A stretch of DNA of 64,000 nt from Symbiodinium kawagutii (GCA_009767595.1 VSDK01010338.1:324742-388741); one strand, 5' to 3'; numbered from the stretch's first letter, positions 1 to 11,606 are shown. Notes: a model not told the origin generated them from the letters alone. A program made the numbers and translations.

Positions 1-477
1 CTGAATTCTGCAGCAGTGAGGGACAGAGGCTGCAGAAGGATTCTGTTTCTCAAGGCAGCTCCGGTTCGCAACGTGTCGATTGAGAAGCAGATTGACACCA
101 GATTTGGCTATGCTGAAAAGGTTCCAGCATACCCTGACACGCAAGGAATGGATTTCATGATCAGGCTAGGCATCACTGTGCCGCGTAAGATCTTCGGCAT
201 GACATACCTGCCAGTCAATGGCGCACATCTGGGAATCGATCTGAACTCAGATGGTGTCAGCGTGTCTCCTAGTGGACTCATCATGAACACAACCGACATG
301 GGCATCCCTGAGCATTCGACGATGGTGTTGAAAGGGCCGACCTTGACTCCAATGAAACTGCTGAATCTTGCGGTTTCAACGAGGTCTGCAACAATGTCAA
401 AGACTACTGAGGATCGAGAGTACGTGCCGGAACAAGGAGTACGCAATGTGGACCCTCAGAACAAGAAGCGCAGCTAA
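1..477 (+). CDS. Unknown ORF, 5' end cut by the window edge
   Basis: Frame 1 is open from the first base to a TAA at 475-477, giving about 158 residues with no visible intron. No start codon needs to lie in the window, so the true start is probably to the left. The protein is of mixed composition with a Lys/Arg-rich end and no clear membrane segment or catalytic motif. I do not recognise the family. A second long ORF follows in another frame after about 60 bp. Intronless ORFs of this length contrast with the finely split genes elsewhere, so this may be a retroposed or mobile-element-derived sequence. That is inference only. Confidence 0.35.
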   Translation: MNSAAVRDRGCRRILFLKAAPVRNVSIEKQIDTRFGYAEKVPAYPDTQGMDFMIRLGITVPRKIFGMTYLPVNGAHLGIDLNSDGVSVSPSGLIMNTTDMGIPEHSTMVLKGPTLTPMKLLNLAVSTRSATMSKTTEDREYVPEQGVRNVDPQNKKRS

Positions 478-535
478 TGTTGCTTCAGCACAAAGTTGCT
501 TTGAGGCCCGCAATGTGACCAGCAGATAAAAAGGT

Positions 536-1606
536 GTGGGGAGGAAAAAAAAAAACGTTGTGCTGTCTCAACCTTCAACAATCTGCAGTATATTGCCCAC
601 ATTGCAGAACCTTGATGAGCAGCGGTTACAAACAATTACTGCAATTCGAGCCTTGTTGAAGGTTTGGAATACAACTCGTGGTCGTGGTGCATTCTTCGCT
701 GCTCCAGCTGGATTGTGCCGCATGTTACGAGTCATCACAGCTCCAGCATTGCGCTATGTCGGTTGCAGACCTTGCTTCCTTGTGAAAGATCAGGCTCCTC
801 AGGCTGACGCTTGGAACGATGAGAGACCGGACGCTGTTCCATTGTTTACAGGGCCACTTGGCACTCCAACAGTTTTTGCTGATGTAGTGGATCGTGCCAG
901 TTGCAGGTTGTTTGCGTGCTCATTGCCATTGCCGATGTTGGACGCTCTCAGGCCTGGGATTGCGTACAGTGACACTAGCAGGACGCTACGTGCCAACGAG
1001 AGGGGTGGGTCCACGATGACTGGCTGGCCGTTTTATCGATCCATCTCACCACCTTTGCCCATGGAGTTTCCGTCAACAATGGTTTCGTTATTGAACGAAG
1101 CCGGCTTTTATGCCGACGAGGGTCACGGGCTCAATAAGGCGCTGGAATCTCTGGAGGATATCTCTAGCAATCGTGCGATTTTCCGCGGCCAAGAGAGGGC
1201 CCAGGTGACAGCTGAGGGCACACAGCTGAACGCTGATGCTGGCACTGGCATGGGGGCCGACCTGATAGCTCGTGTGCTGCCGACTCCTCCAGGACTTGCA
1301 CCAGGGGCAATGGTGCATTGTCATCAATGCCCAATCAATGAAGGTACCAGCAGGTCTACAGCACTGGTCGGGGATGGAGATCCTGTGACTTTGGATATGT
1401 TGGAGCCGATGGTGAGACAACATCATGCTCCTATGGGCCGTTGGTGCTGGCGGACACTCGGTACGATTGTCCCGCCGCCGTTTCCCCCGCCGCACCTTCG
1501 CGCCTACCCGCGGCTTAAACGGGCCGGCGGCAAGTTCCACCGGAGTTGGCAGGCACAAAAAGGTGCGGGGAAAAAAACAAAATCACTTGCCCCTAACAAT
1601 GTATAA
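536..1606 (+). CDS. Unknown long intronless ORF (about 350 aa)
   Basis: This is the longest uninterrupted frame in the window. The nominal start is GTG at 536, just after a TAA, so the true start is uncertain. An in-frame ATG lies further in, and the frame ends with TAA at 1604-1606. It has a Lys-rich N-terminus, a hydrophobic Ala/Pro-rich middle, a His/Cys cluster (HCHQC) near residue 262, a proline run (VPPPFPPP) near residue 312 and a basic C-terminus. No family is recognised. Near-identical A-rich direct repeats lie at about 528-553 and 1556-1579, bracketing the ORF. Antisense ORFs overlap it and are treated as shadows. It could be a degenerate mobile-element gene. Confidence 0.35.
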   Translation: MGRKKKNVVLSQPSTICSILPTLQNLDEQRLQTITAIRALLKVWNTTRGRGAFFAAPAGLCRMLRVITAPALRYVGCRPCFLVKDQAPQADAWNDERPDAVPLFTGPLGTPTVFADVVDRASCRLFACSLPLPMLDALRPGIAYSDTSRTLRANERGGSTMTGWPFYRSISPPLPMEFPSTMVSLLNEAGFYADEGHGLNKALESLEDISSNRAIFRGQERAQVTAEGTQLNADAGTGMGADLIARVLPTPPGLAPGAMVHCHQCPINEGTSRSTALVGDGDPVTLDMLEPMVRQHHAPMGRWCWRTLGTIVPPPFPPPHLRAYPRLKRAGGKFHRSWQAQKGAGKKTKSLAPNNV

Positions 1607-2440
1607 TCGGGGGGGGGAGGCTTGAAAATAATATGCATTTTCAAGGGGGACCCCTTATCCAAAACAATGAGAAATGTATATCTGTGCTTGCGTGTGGAAT
1701 TTCTTGAATGGATTTCAGAGGTAGGCCCCCCCATTTCATACATTTGGGAGATGTGTTCTCCCCATATTGCATGTTGAAGGTAGGGGGGGGGTTAATACAT
1801 TATGAGGATTTGCGAATGAAGTTGGTAATCCTGCAATTCTCCCCCCCAGTTTGTACATAAGTGTTGTTTACTCTTTGAAGAGGAGGAAGGGCCTCCTAAT
1901 GAGTCCAGGTGAGCTAACTGTTGGCTGACCCCCAGGGCTTATACATTAATAGCGGTCATCCTTTGGAGGGGGGGGATGAAGGGAATTTTACACCAATTGT
2001 ATCCAATTGTGTCGCCAGCTAAACCTAAGCTGAGGTGTTGTTCACTTTTCACCTACTAGAGCTCCCCTTTGTTTCATACAGTAGGGGGTTTTTGAGGGCT
2101 GAGTTGGCTGATGCCAGGCTAACCCCGCACTTGAATACATTTCAAAATTTTCGAGATTATTCAACCATTGTTGTCAGTATAGATGGTCCCCCCTATCTTC
2201 TATATGTTTGCATTTCTGGTTTGCAGACACTTGTAAGCAGGAGTCCCCCCATCACCATACATTAAAATTTATAGTATTGTGAATGCATGCTGAGGCTACC
2301 CCCTATGTTGCATACACAAAATTTTAAAAATGCATATTTTATATTGAGGGCTCTGTTTTGCTTTAACGTAATATACCACCTACCCCCATGCTTGCATATA
2401 ATAAGAAAAAAATATATGGTGGGGGGGTAGGAGATTTGGG
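1607..2440. repeat. Degenerate C-run / ATACATT dispersed motif block
   Basis: About 830 bp with no credible gene. A run of five or more C (or G on the same strand) followed within 15 bases by an ATACATT-like hexamer recurs every 50-110 bp, for example near 1725, 1838, 1930, 2122, 2242, 2300 and 2380. Spacing is irregular, so this is a diverged repeat and not a clean satellite. Confidence 0.45.
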
Positions 2441-2871
2441 GGTTAGGGTTGGGGATAAAAAAAAATGGAATTGCCTTTGTGCAAAATTTCGGACCATGAA
2501 AACGTCAGTGTCCCGGAATGTTGCCGGGGTTTCGCCAAGCGCGGCTAAAAAAGACACAGCGGCTTTCCAATCGCTGGTGCGCTAAAAAAGCTTCTGTGTT
2601 TGATATCCTGCGCACTCCTGAGTGGACGCTGGCGCTCCCAGGAGTACCTCAAAAGCGAGGTGGCCGTTCCCGAAGCGCGGGCTGGACAACGGCATCCGTG
2701 ATATGCCAATCTCATCCATGACCTTTCTCTCACTCAAAATCCCAGCGGGCAAACTCTGGTGGACAAGGGGCTGCATTTTCCTGTAGTGCCCGTCCTGCAC
2801 ACCATGTTGCTCTCCAACATTTATCCCAAATTTTACATATCCCCCCCTCGCAAGACAATAACGACTTGGAA

Positions 2872-3535
2872 CCACTTATGGGATCCGCCCTTGTGCTAGG
2901 CCTTGGGAATTGAAGGTGTTCATGCTGGATGGGGCCCGCCGTTTTTCTAGGCTTTGGGGTTGGGAGTTTCATGTTGGATGGGATCCGTCCTTTTGCCATA
3001 GACTTTTGGGTTTGATTGTGTTCTTGTTGGATGGGGTCCGCCTTTTGCTAGGGTTTGGGGTTGGAGGGTCTTTATGTTGGATGGGGCCCGATCTTTTGCT
3101 AGGTTTTGGGATTGAATTTGTTTATGTTGGATGGGGGCCGCCATTTTTCCAGGCTTTGGGATTGGGAGTCTTTATGGGGTTTGATGGTGTTTATGTTGGG
3201 TGGGATCCGCCCTTGTGCTAAGCTTTGGGATTTGAGCGTGTTCATCTTGGATGGGGCCCGGTTTTTTGCTACGTTTTGGGGTTGGTTTTTTTTTATGTTG
3301 GATGTGGCCCGCCATTTTTCTAGGCCTTGGGATTGGGAGTCGTTATGTCAGATGGGGTCCGCCCTGTTGCCATAGTTGGGCTTCGGGATGGGGGGTCTTT
3401 ATGTTGGATGGGATCCGCCGTTCTCTGGCCCTTGGGATCGGGGGGTCTGTATGTTGGATCGGGTCCGCCTTGTGCCAGGCTTTGGGATTGGGAGTCTTTA
3501 TATGTCTTTATGTCGGATGGGGCCTGCCATGTTTT
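2872..3535 (+). repeat. Minisatellite, about 13 copies of a 50-bp unit
   Basis: Successive units start with GGGGCCCGCC or a variant such as GGATCCGCCC. They continue with TTTTGCTAGGCTTTGGG, then a G/T-rich stretch, and end in TTTATGTTGGAT. Most units are 50-53 bp. One near 3175-3200 and one near 3500 carry extra bases. Variation between units is substitution plus small indels, so the array is old. The frame stays partly open, giving several ORFs that repeat a VGWGPP-like peptide. These reflect the unit, not a proven protein. Confidence 0.85.
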
Positions 3536-3846
3536 TTAACCCTTCACATTAGATACGGTTTTTTCAGATCGGGTGGGAACCACCATGGTGCTATGTTTTT
3601 AGAAATTAATGAGTTTCAGGAGGTCTAAAGACCGTTACGGCTGGGGCCCGCCAAAATGGATCATGAAAATGCTCAATTTTTTTGCCCGCGGTTTTTTTCT
3701 CCTCTTTTGCATGGGTCCCACCACTTTGCTACCTCCATATGGGCCTTGCCATTTTGCAGACTTCCATGGATGGGTCAACCAAGGAATGGTAGGCCCCAAC
3801 ATAACGCGCCCCCCCTAATTTCAACGACGATGCCATAGCGAAAATA

Positions 3847-4104
3847 ATGAAACAATCGGTAAATGATTGCCTTATACGCTTGGGCTGGTTTGCATTCAGT
3901 GTCTCCATGTTGTTTGCTTGCTTTGTTGACAGACAATATTGGTTTCAAGGCGTTGGTCGCGGGCCCGCCGAAAATCCGGTCAAGCTTTTCCAAGACGCCA
4001 GCTCCAAATCCAGCAGTGTTATCCGAGGAATGATTATTGCATTCAAACGTATCACGCCCAAAGAAAATTTTTCGGAGTCCTTTCCTAGTGGTTTTTGTCT
4101 CTGA
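3847..4104 (+). CDS. Small hypothetical ORF, strand uncertain
   Basis: An ATG-to-TGA frame of 85 codons with a hydrophobic stretch near residues 10-28, compatible with a signal peptide or membrane anchor. The opposite strand is open from 4155 to 3775 (126 codons) and is also protein-like, so the coding strand cannot be settled from sequence alone. There is no recognised family. It lies between the minisatellite and a (GAT)n microsatellite. Confidence 0.2.
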   Translation: MKQSVNDCLIRLGWFAFSVSMLFACFVDRQYWFQGVGRGPAENPVKLFQDASSKSSSVIRGMIIAFKRITPKENFSESFPSGFCL

Positions 4105-4645
4105 ACATGCCAAACTTTCCCGGTGGCTGCCCCCTAAGGTCAAATTCAAAATCAAAATTTGAAAAATTAATACCGTCGCTGTTCCCTACAATAGTGACAC
4201 AGCACTTCCCGGGCAAAACCATTGGATGCCGCGGCAAAAGATTGCTCAAAAATTGTTCCTCTTCTATTCGATCCTTCTTAAACAATCGTACCGTTGGAAA
4301 TTTAGGGCAGGTGATCCCCTGGTTTGAAACATATATTCGTCATCACCACCAGGGTCATTAATTAATGCGATTGTTTTAGTCAATGTCGAGCGCACCATTT
4401 TTGGCATTGTCTTTATTATCATCATTGTCATCACGGCAGCATCAATTTCATCATCACCATCAACAACGTCATGATGATGATCATTGTCAACATGCAAGAA
4501 TCCCACCCAACCCCGCCCACGATGATGCTGACAATCGCGTTTTCGAGTGCGCGCAAAGGTGGTCAAATTGTTTACCTACCCAGCTCCGCACTGCTCCACC
4601 ATGCCCCGCCATGCCCCACCGTCAACAAACGTCATTTCACCACCC

Positions 4646-4699
<54 letters not shown>

Positions 4700-4700
4700 T
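4646..4700. repeat. (GAT)n microsatellite
   Basis: About 18 uninterrupted GAT triplets. The poly-Asp frame that crosses it is treated as non-coding. Confidence 0.95.
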
Positions 4701-4759
4701 AATGATGGTGCTGATCAAGTGCCGGCGTCGTACTGGGTTTTTGGGTTAAATCGTAGGGG

Positions 4760-5990
4760 ACCGACTTAAGTCGTACAAAAGCGGTGTCCCCTTGCAGAAC
4801 TTTTGGTTTTTAGGATTTTTGTTGGTGCCGGGATACTATGGGATACTTACCCGAAGCCCAAATCGCAAGGGCACACTGACATGTCACAAGGCTAACCTTA
4901 TCCCAATCGCAAGGGCACACGCACATTTCACCATCATTTTCTGTGAAGACTCCATGACTGTAACTCACATACACGGCCAGGTTCGCTCCTGCCAAAAAAA
5001 CGTTGCCCCAAGTAAGTTTGTGACCTCGTTCGCACCTTGTTCGTACCTCGTTCGTGACCTCGTCTGAAAGCAAGGATAGCAGAGCGCGCCTTCCTATTAA
5101 GCGAAGACTGTCTGGGAATATCCCCAAATGGACAGATGACATGTGCGAAGAAAAGGTGAGCTACGACACAAGCATTGCCAACCTGTAGTTTGATTGCCAG
5201 GCTTACGCATTGTTACCCGTGGCTGACATGCTTCCTCCAGGATCAAGGAATTTTGTATAGTGACAGGATGTGGTGTGTATATGTCAGTGTCCCACTGTGT
5301 TTTGTTGCAAAAGCTTGGAACTGGGTTCGGTGTGTTTCCTGTCAAAACGGAGACATTGTCTAGCGAAAATGTTGGTTTGAACGTGGTGTCTGCCAAGTTT
5401 CCTTGAGTTTGGACTTGTTGGACAAAGTTAGCCTGGAATGGTGTCCCCATGGTGCTTTCATTAAAAGCGTCTGACTTTTCACGGGCATGTCTGACTTCCG
5501 CGTTTACGGTGTCCTGATGGTGTTTATATGACTTTTGCGGAGATGTCTGAGTCAACGCGCCCGCCAAGTACGTGAGGCGGTGACGCAATTCAGCCTGAGA
5601 CCAATGTGGCGAGCGAACCCTTGCCCACATGGTTTTGCTTGTGCACTCGCTTCACGGTCATGGGTTCCTGTTGCCGAGCCCTTTTCCTACATAGAATTTC
5701 GGTCAAAACGTTTATGTAGGCGGCGGCGGCCAAATACCCACGCATGTAGGTTTCACGGATTTTTTTCGCACATTTCATGTTTCATGTTTGTTTTTGTGCG
5801 CGTGCAAGTTTGTAAGTCCATTCGTGATTACTTTTTTGCCTGGTGTTTCAGGAGCGACATCTGCTTGGATGAAAACAACAAGTTGCACCAAACCGTCGCG
5901 CTGACGCGCAAACTTTTGAACCAAATGGAACACATAGGCCACGTGATACTCACCCGAGAAAGGCACAAAACATTGCAGAATTAATTTTTT
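4760..5990. other. Region of overlapping ORFs on both strands, unresolved
   Basis: The minus strand has an open frame from 5630 to 5097 (177 codons), preceded in other minus frames by protein-like pieces at 5778-5590 and 5966-5775. This could be an eroded, frameshifted gene. The plus strand is open from 5535 to 5984 (149 codons) and its C-terminal half is also protein-like. No family is recognised and no splice sites link the pieces convincingly. Codon statistics from real genes of this organism would be needed to pick a strand. Confidence 0.25.
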
Positions 5991-5999
5991 TGAACCATA

Positions 6000-8990
6000 A
6001 TTATTGAATTTTGATGGATGTGTTTATAGTCAGGCATTCAGACGACCGTTTGGTTTTGTACTGGCTGGTGCACTTTCAGTCCACGAGCACGTTATGTGGC
6101 ATAACAAGCTGTTAATTCAACATTTGGCATGCAAAACAGCACCAAAACCCGTGTATTTCCAGGCCATGAGTTCATCAACATTGTTGAGTAGCATGCTGTC
6201 ACCATCCGTCACCAATAGAAGCAAACACAAGTGCACTGTTGATGCGTTTTTGCTTTCCCGATCCGGCCCTGCAAGGACACCATGGTAGCCCTTCATTGCG
6301 ATTTCGTTGACATTATTTCGATTGTTGTATTCTGATGTGTGTGTGTGTGTGTGCCATTGAATTGTGGCTGGGGAAAGCATAAACATGAACTGTGGACACA
6401 TGCAATGCAAAAACACAATCTAGTTGATACAGTGCGAAACTCATCAAACATCAAACCCACAGAGAACATTTTTTCAAGACATCATTCTCAACGTGCCATA
6501 CGCATGCCATAAAATGGAAACGTTTCCAGGACCCACAAACAAAATCCTTGTCATTCATTGGCGTTTGACTTTGTCATGCCGCTTGCCCGAGGTGAAAAAC
6601 AATGGGGGAGGGGAACGGGCATGGGTCGATCCTTGACGTTGATTGCGTGTCTGCAAACATTTGATTGTCGCGAGTTCGTGGAAACATATGACCACATGTC
6701 ACGATACAATTAAGTGGACGAATTGCAAGTGTGAGGCCTGTCCGTTCTTTGCCAGCCGGCACTGCATGCCGCAATTTTCACTTTTCCCTATGACGCACTA
6801 GCTGCAACGCCGCCAGGATTGATCCTTCATAGTATCGTGCTCGCAATTTGTGCTGCTGAGGACCGCGGTTGTTCGGCGGTGCTTAGGAGATCCAGCTATT
6901 GATGAACTTGGGACGGTTTGTTCGTTTGATATTTTGGATGTTTCGTTCGTATTCATTGATATCCGTTGATTACATGCAAACCGGTGGTTTTCCACTGCAA
7001 GCAATGTTTTGATCCTTCCGGTTTTCGGCAATCATTAGCCATTACATGCCTTTATCTGCCATCATTGAGATTTTGGCAGTTTCGTGGCATGGCGGCATCT
7101 GCCATTTGCTGTCAGCAGGAGGGCGTGTCTGGGCACGTGAAAAATTTGACGGACAGCGACTTCCAGGACTGGCGTTGGCCTTGACGCGCAGTTTGACGAT
7201 GTGGGGAGGGAATTGGAGGGTCCATGAACCAGTACGTAAAGTAATTAATTGAGGTATTTTTGTATTTCCTGGATAGACAATTTTTGATTGCTTCGAACAT
7301 GTGCTGACCATGAGCATTTTTTGTGTATAGAACCATTATCGATGATATGCGAGTTAAATAAACTATCTTTACCAACTGCCAATCATTTCAAACCATCATC
7401 AACAAATTTCCAACCATTGGTAATCACGGTGGTTTATTGGCATTCTGAACATTCCTAATCATAACCAACCATAACCAACCATTTGAATCATCGTCGACCA
7501 TTGCTACCCATTAGCCACTTCTTTTACAACTACCGACATTTTTTTAAATCATGATCGTTCTATTAAGAACCATGCTACCCATTGGTCAACCCTTCTTAAG
7601 CATGACTTCAGCAGGGTGATCAGCTCCCAATCAGTAGCTATGGCTGGTGGCTGGGAGGGATATCCATATTTTCATGGGGGACCAGGGAGCTACTCGCGCC
7701 CCCCAGGAGTTGGTTGCAAGAGGGGAAGGAACGTCGCTTGGCCAAGAAGGATGGTGTTCCCCCCTGCCATGGTGGACAGGATTCGGTTGGGTTGGAAAAT
7801 TCAGAAATGCTCAATGTAAGGGTGATAAATTGATCAAAATGGATGATTGATTTAAAATGGTGAAAAATTGAAAAATATTTAGCCCTGTTCATGTCATGGC
7901 AAATCACTGCTAGCGATGGTTATCATAATTATGAGTAAGTGCACGATAGTAATATTTGATGGGAGGTCCATATTAATAAACCGCACCAATTTGATGGTGA
8001 ATCACGCAAGCGATACTGTACATGCAGACAACCGGGGGTGGCTTCTGAACAGGTCAGGTGGACTCCCATGAATTGATTCACGGACAAGTTGGTTCGCAAC
8101 GATTCGATCACCCTTGACCATTGATTTGGCTGATCTACAGTCATTGAGTTGATTTGGCAAGCTAGCCATGAACGATGGCCGTTGACCTGGTGGTTAACGT
8201 AGCAAACAGTGCTAGCCACCATAAACTGGATTTTTTTGGTCCATGATTGAAGAGGCTGCTGGTTTTTAATGGAAGATTGATGTGCAGACAGCAAACAAAC
8301 TTGATGGTAAATCGCCTATATATGCCTAAACCGATTGCGTTTTGTCAAGATTATGGATCTCCCACCGGTCTGGTTAGAAACCATTGACAGGAGGGGTCAA
8401 TCAATGTTTTCATTTGGGGTTGTCCGTTGATAACCCGTTGGTTGTCGAACATGGGTGAAAAATAATCAATTGATGGGGCCCCAACATGCAACATGAGGCG
8501 TGCAACGTTTCAAAAGTTGCACGTGCTGTTTAAAATGAAAACATGGAACCGCCCTCCGATAAGTGTCCCATAAGCCGACGTTGTGTTTGCCTCGTGTGAG
8601 GGCAGCATCATTATTCACACTGGCAACTGGTACTGTGGAAGAACGTGTTTTTTGTTCCAAACAAGCATTATCACTGTCATTGGTAGTTCTTTTCAGTATC
8701 AATGCCATTGTAGTCATAGTATGTCATAATTATGTTTGTCACCATGGCGGTTATGATCATCGTTGCCATGTTTTTGTGTATGCAGAACCCTTTTATTATA
8801 TTACCATGTTCAGCACTGTCAAAACAACCAATATCGATCAACTGCTGGTACATTTACGATGACTTTGTTGTTTGTTGGTGTTGAGTAACAATTATAATAA
8901 CTGATCGCTGTCAAGTATCATTACCATTGCTATCCATGAATTAATACCTACAGTACATATCAGTACCGATATTAATATCATGACTTTTCC
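6000..8990. other. No supportable gene; intergenic or intronic DNA
   Basis: This AT-richer stretch contains a short (GT)n run near 6338-6353. It also holds a low-complexity block of CAACCATT-type words at about 7380-7610 and scattered ORFs under 125 codons with no family resemblance. A fragment near 8628-8690 superficially resembles a helicase motif and is discussed under rejected items. Confidence 0.4.
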
Positions 8991-9016
8991 TTATTAACAC
9001 CAATTGTTAAGTGGGC

Positions 9017-9117
9017 GTTTCTCAAAATAGGGCGTTTCTCAAAATAGGGAACCCCCAATTGTATGGTTTAACTTGTCAATGTCAGATGGTTGGGGGCTAC
9101 CCCCATTTTAAGAAACC
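9017..9117. repeat. Inverted-repeat element family 1, copy 1
   Basis: It begins with two abutting copies of GTTTCTCAAAATAGGG, continues with a run of C, and ends with the reverse-complement half CCCCCATTTTAAGAAACC. The two ends can pair into a hairpin. The same layout occurs at seven other places in this window. Confidence 0.75.
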
Positions 9118-9307
9118 AGCATGTAGAATTTGGAACCCTTTTTGAAGGATGGTGAAGTTATCCAAATGGTCAATCAGGACCAAACAATAGAAACCACTGA
9201 CTTTTCGGGTGGAATGCCACCAGATGAAATGCATTTTTACCTCGTATTACTGATTAGCAAAAATAACGTACCTCCATTTCCAATATCTTTAAATGAATAT
9301 CCATGGC

Positions 9308-9395
9308 TGTTTCTCAAAACAGGGGTGCCCCCAAATCATCCCATTTTAACCATTGATACTAGCCATTTGTGGGGTCCCCTGTTTTGAGAAACACC
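9308..9395. repeat. Inverted-repeat element family 1, copy 2
   Basis: The left end is GTTTCTCAAAACAGGGG followed by CCCCCAAATCATCC. The right end is GTGGGGTCCCCTGTTTTGAG followed by AAACACC. The ends are reverse complements over about 20 bp. It lies only 190 bp from copy 1. Confidence 0.75.
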
Positions 9396-10511
9396 CATAT
9401 ATCTATGTATATATCTCTATCACTTATCGGCTCCGGTCCACTTCTCACGTTTAACGCCGGCTGTTGCAATTCCAAGGCCCTGGGCAGTGAAGTTTTACGC
9501 GCCATGGTGTGGGCACTGCAAGGTGCCTTCAGTCGGCTACGGTGGCTGTGGACTGCAGGGGCCCACATAGTCCGACCTCAGTGGTAAAACCTCAGGAGCA
9601 AGTGGATCTGCTCTAGTTGGATATATTAGGTTCTAGTTGGTTACTTCAATAGTTCTTTAAATGCTTCAGTAGCTGGTGAATGGTGAATATCATTTGGTTA
9701 TAGTCCGTTATTGATTGGGTTTCAAGTGGTGAGCAGGAAAGACTCCCACGAGCTGGTGTTTTTGTTGGTTTATAGTTTTGTTGCTGTGATGGTCAATTTC
9801 TGTTCACTTGCCACCTGCCAATGATTTTCTTATGTGGCTTGATTAAGCCTACCCTCTACAGTGTTGGTTTGACACATGTGCTGAAATATTTTTCGCCCAG
9901 AAGGTAGGCGAGACGTCAAAGTTCAATCCATGATCAATTGAATTTCCAATTGAGGCGCCTCTTTTGAACCAGTATAAAGCCGTGGCTTTTGGCTTGTGGC
10001 AATGTTTGGAGCTGACAGGACTGTGATTGACTTTGATTGGCTTTTCCATTTGGAGTTGGGTTCATATGGATCAATTTATTTATGGTTCAGCATGTGGAGC
10101 TATCATCAAGGAACATGTCAAAATATAGAGGATAACAAGTCCTTCGGGAGGACGCAGGCAAAATCGAGGATTCATGTGTACATGTACCTGTCATGATTTT
10201 CACGTCAATGTCAAGGCCCATCATTTTATACAATTTCAAGGCCGACTTGAAGTTGCGACGTGATTTTTTAAAAATTGGCTGGCAGAACCGCCCACTTGAA
10301 TATTCACGGGGATTGCATGATAGTCCATGCAGTGCTGACCCCGTAGCCGCCGTAGCCACAATGGGCTCATTAAATCTATAATTATGAGGTATTGCAACGG
10401 TGCTAAGAACAATAAATTGTTCAGGTCCAGTCCATACCGCCATACCTTTGTGAAACACCCGCTGCTGCTCAAGACGGAATTCTGTTCAGAACGGTGGGGG
10501 ACGGGAAAGCG

Positions 10512-11244
10512 ATGGCCGCTGCAAATCCACACGACTTGGCGTCGTTGTACTATACATTGGCAGAGAATGAACTTAGCCCACTTGAGTCCATGAGCATTCT
10601 CAAAAAACTGTGGCGGGTCTATGATCCTGGGTACCCTGCGTTGAATCAGACCCTAGTTGAAGAGGTCGCAGGTGTCTTGAACGACCGTTTTGCGGATCAG
10701 CGGCAACAATTTCTGAAACTTTTTGGGCCGCTCAGAATCTTGCCTCTTGAAATGGTGTGGCAAGCTGTCAATGTGTTCATCCTAGCATGCCAGAATGAAT
10801 GCTTCGTGAGTCATCAAACAAAGGAAGTTGCTGTGTTGATTTCTTCATGTTGTCATTCAGCTAGGCTCGTTTCCCGTTGTGGTTGACCTTGGCTGAGGAC
10901 ATTTAGCAGAATACATTTGCTGGGATTTCCCCATCAGCACGGAGGTGTTCCAGCACAGTTTGAAGGACCTATCACCTCCGTTGGAGCACAACTTCATGAT
11001 TTTTTGGGGCCAACTGGATCTTGCTCGTGTCATTGCAGGTTTCGTGGGCCTCGGAAAGGGTGGCACGAGACGCGGGCAGATGCAGCTCGTGGCGTTGCGG
11101 AATTTGGTCTTCGAGACGGCGGATTCGCACCAAATCGTACCGGATATGACGAAGAAACTCACGGTGTGCTGCATTCTAATGACACTGTTGACACTGGTCA
11201 TCGTGCCTATTCTGATCCTCTGCATCTGGATTGCCACGACTTAG
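10512..11244 (+). CDS. Two-exon gene, C-terminal membrane-anchored protein of unknown function
   Basis: Exon 1 is 10512-10805 (98 codons from ATG; frame MAAANPHDLASLYYTL...). It ends at the donor GTGAGT. Exon 2 is 10945-11244 and starts after GGAG|GTG, the AG|G acceptor seen across this window. The junction is in phase 0 and gives 197 residues. The first exon is helical and soluble-looking. The last 28 residues contain a strongly hydrophobic segment (CCILMTLLTLVIVPILILCI) ending four residues before the TAG, so the protein is probably tail-anchored or a type II membrane protein. No family is recognised. Exon 2 could hold an additional short intron near 11038 (CAG|G), but the frame reads through without one. 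A partial match to the dinoflagellate spliced-leader sequence lies about 160 bp upstream. Confidence 0.6.
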
Positions 11245-11606
11245 GAACCTTTGTTTCTTTCTTTTCCATTCTGGTTTTTTCTGATTCATTCTGGATTTGG
11301 AATCTTTGTTGTGTTTTCCATTCCTGTTTTTTTGGGGGCAAATCTTGTCAGGATTTGGATATGTTTGGATCATACACCGTGATGCCCTCATTGTCCCCAA
11401 CAGTTCGCCAAATCAAACACATCCTGAGTTTTTCTTCACGATCGACGGGTGCAGGTCCCAGTAGACTCATGGCGCAAGTCGGCCAAGCTCCTTTATAGAT
11501 ATGTTAGTTATTTTGCATGACATGGGGACATGGAATATTCCAACCACATACCAGCTATTACCAGCTCAAGTTTTCAGGGAAGGCATCTGGGGGGTGCAAG
11601 TGGGCA

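Noticed and set aside
2872-3535. Could the 50-bp array be a CRISPR?
   Set aside because: There are no unique spacers between constant repeats; the whole unit is repeated head-to-tail and diverges throughout. The genome is eukaryotic.
8563-8720. LATGTVEERVFCSKQ resembles the block after motif VI in SNF2-type ATPases.
   Set aside because: There is no HRxGQ motif or other SNF2 block nearby, no convincing splice sites, and the reading continues into a hydrophobic chance sequence. The opposite strand is also open.
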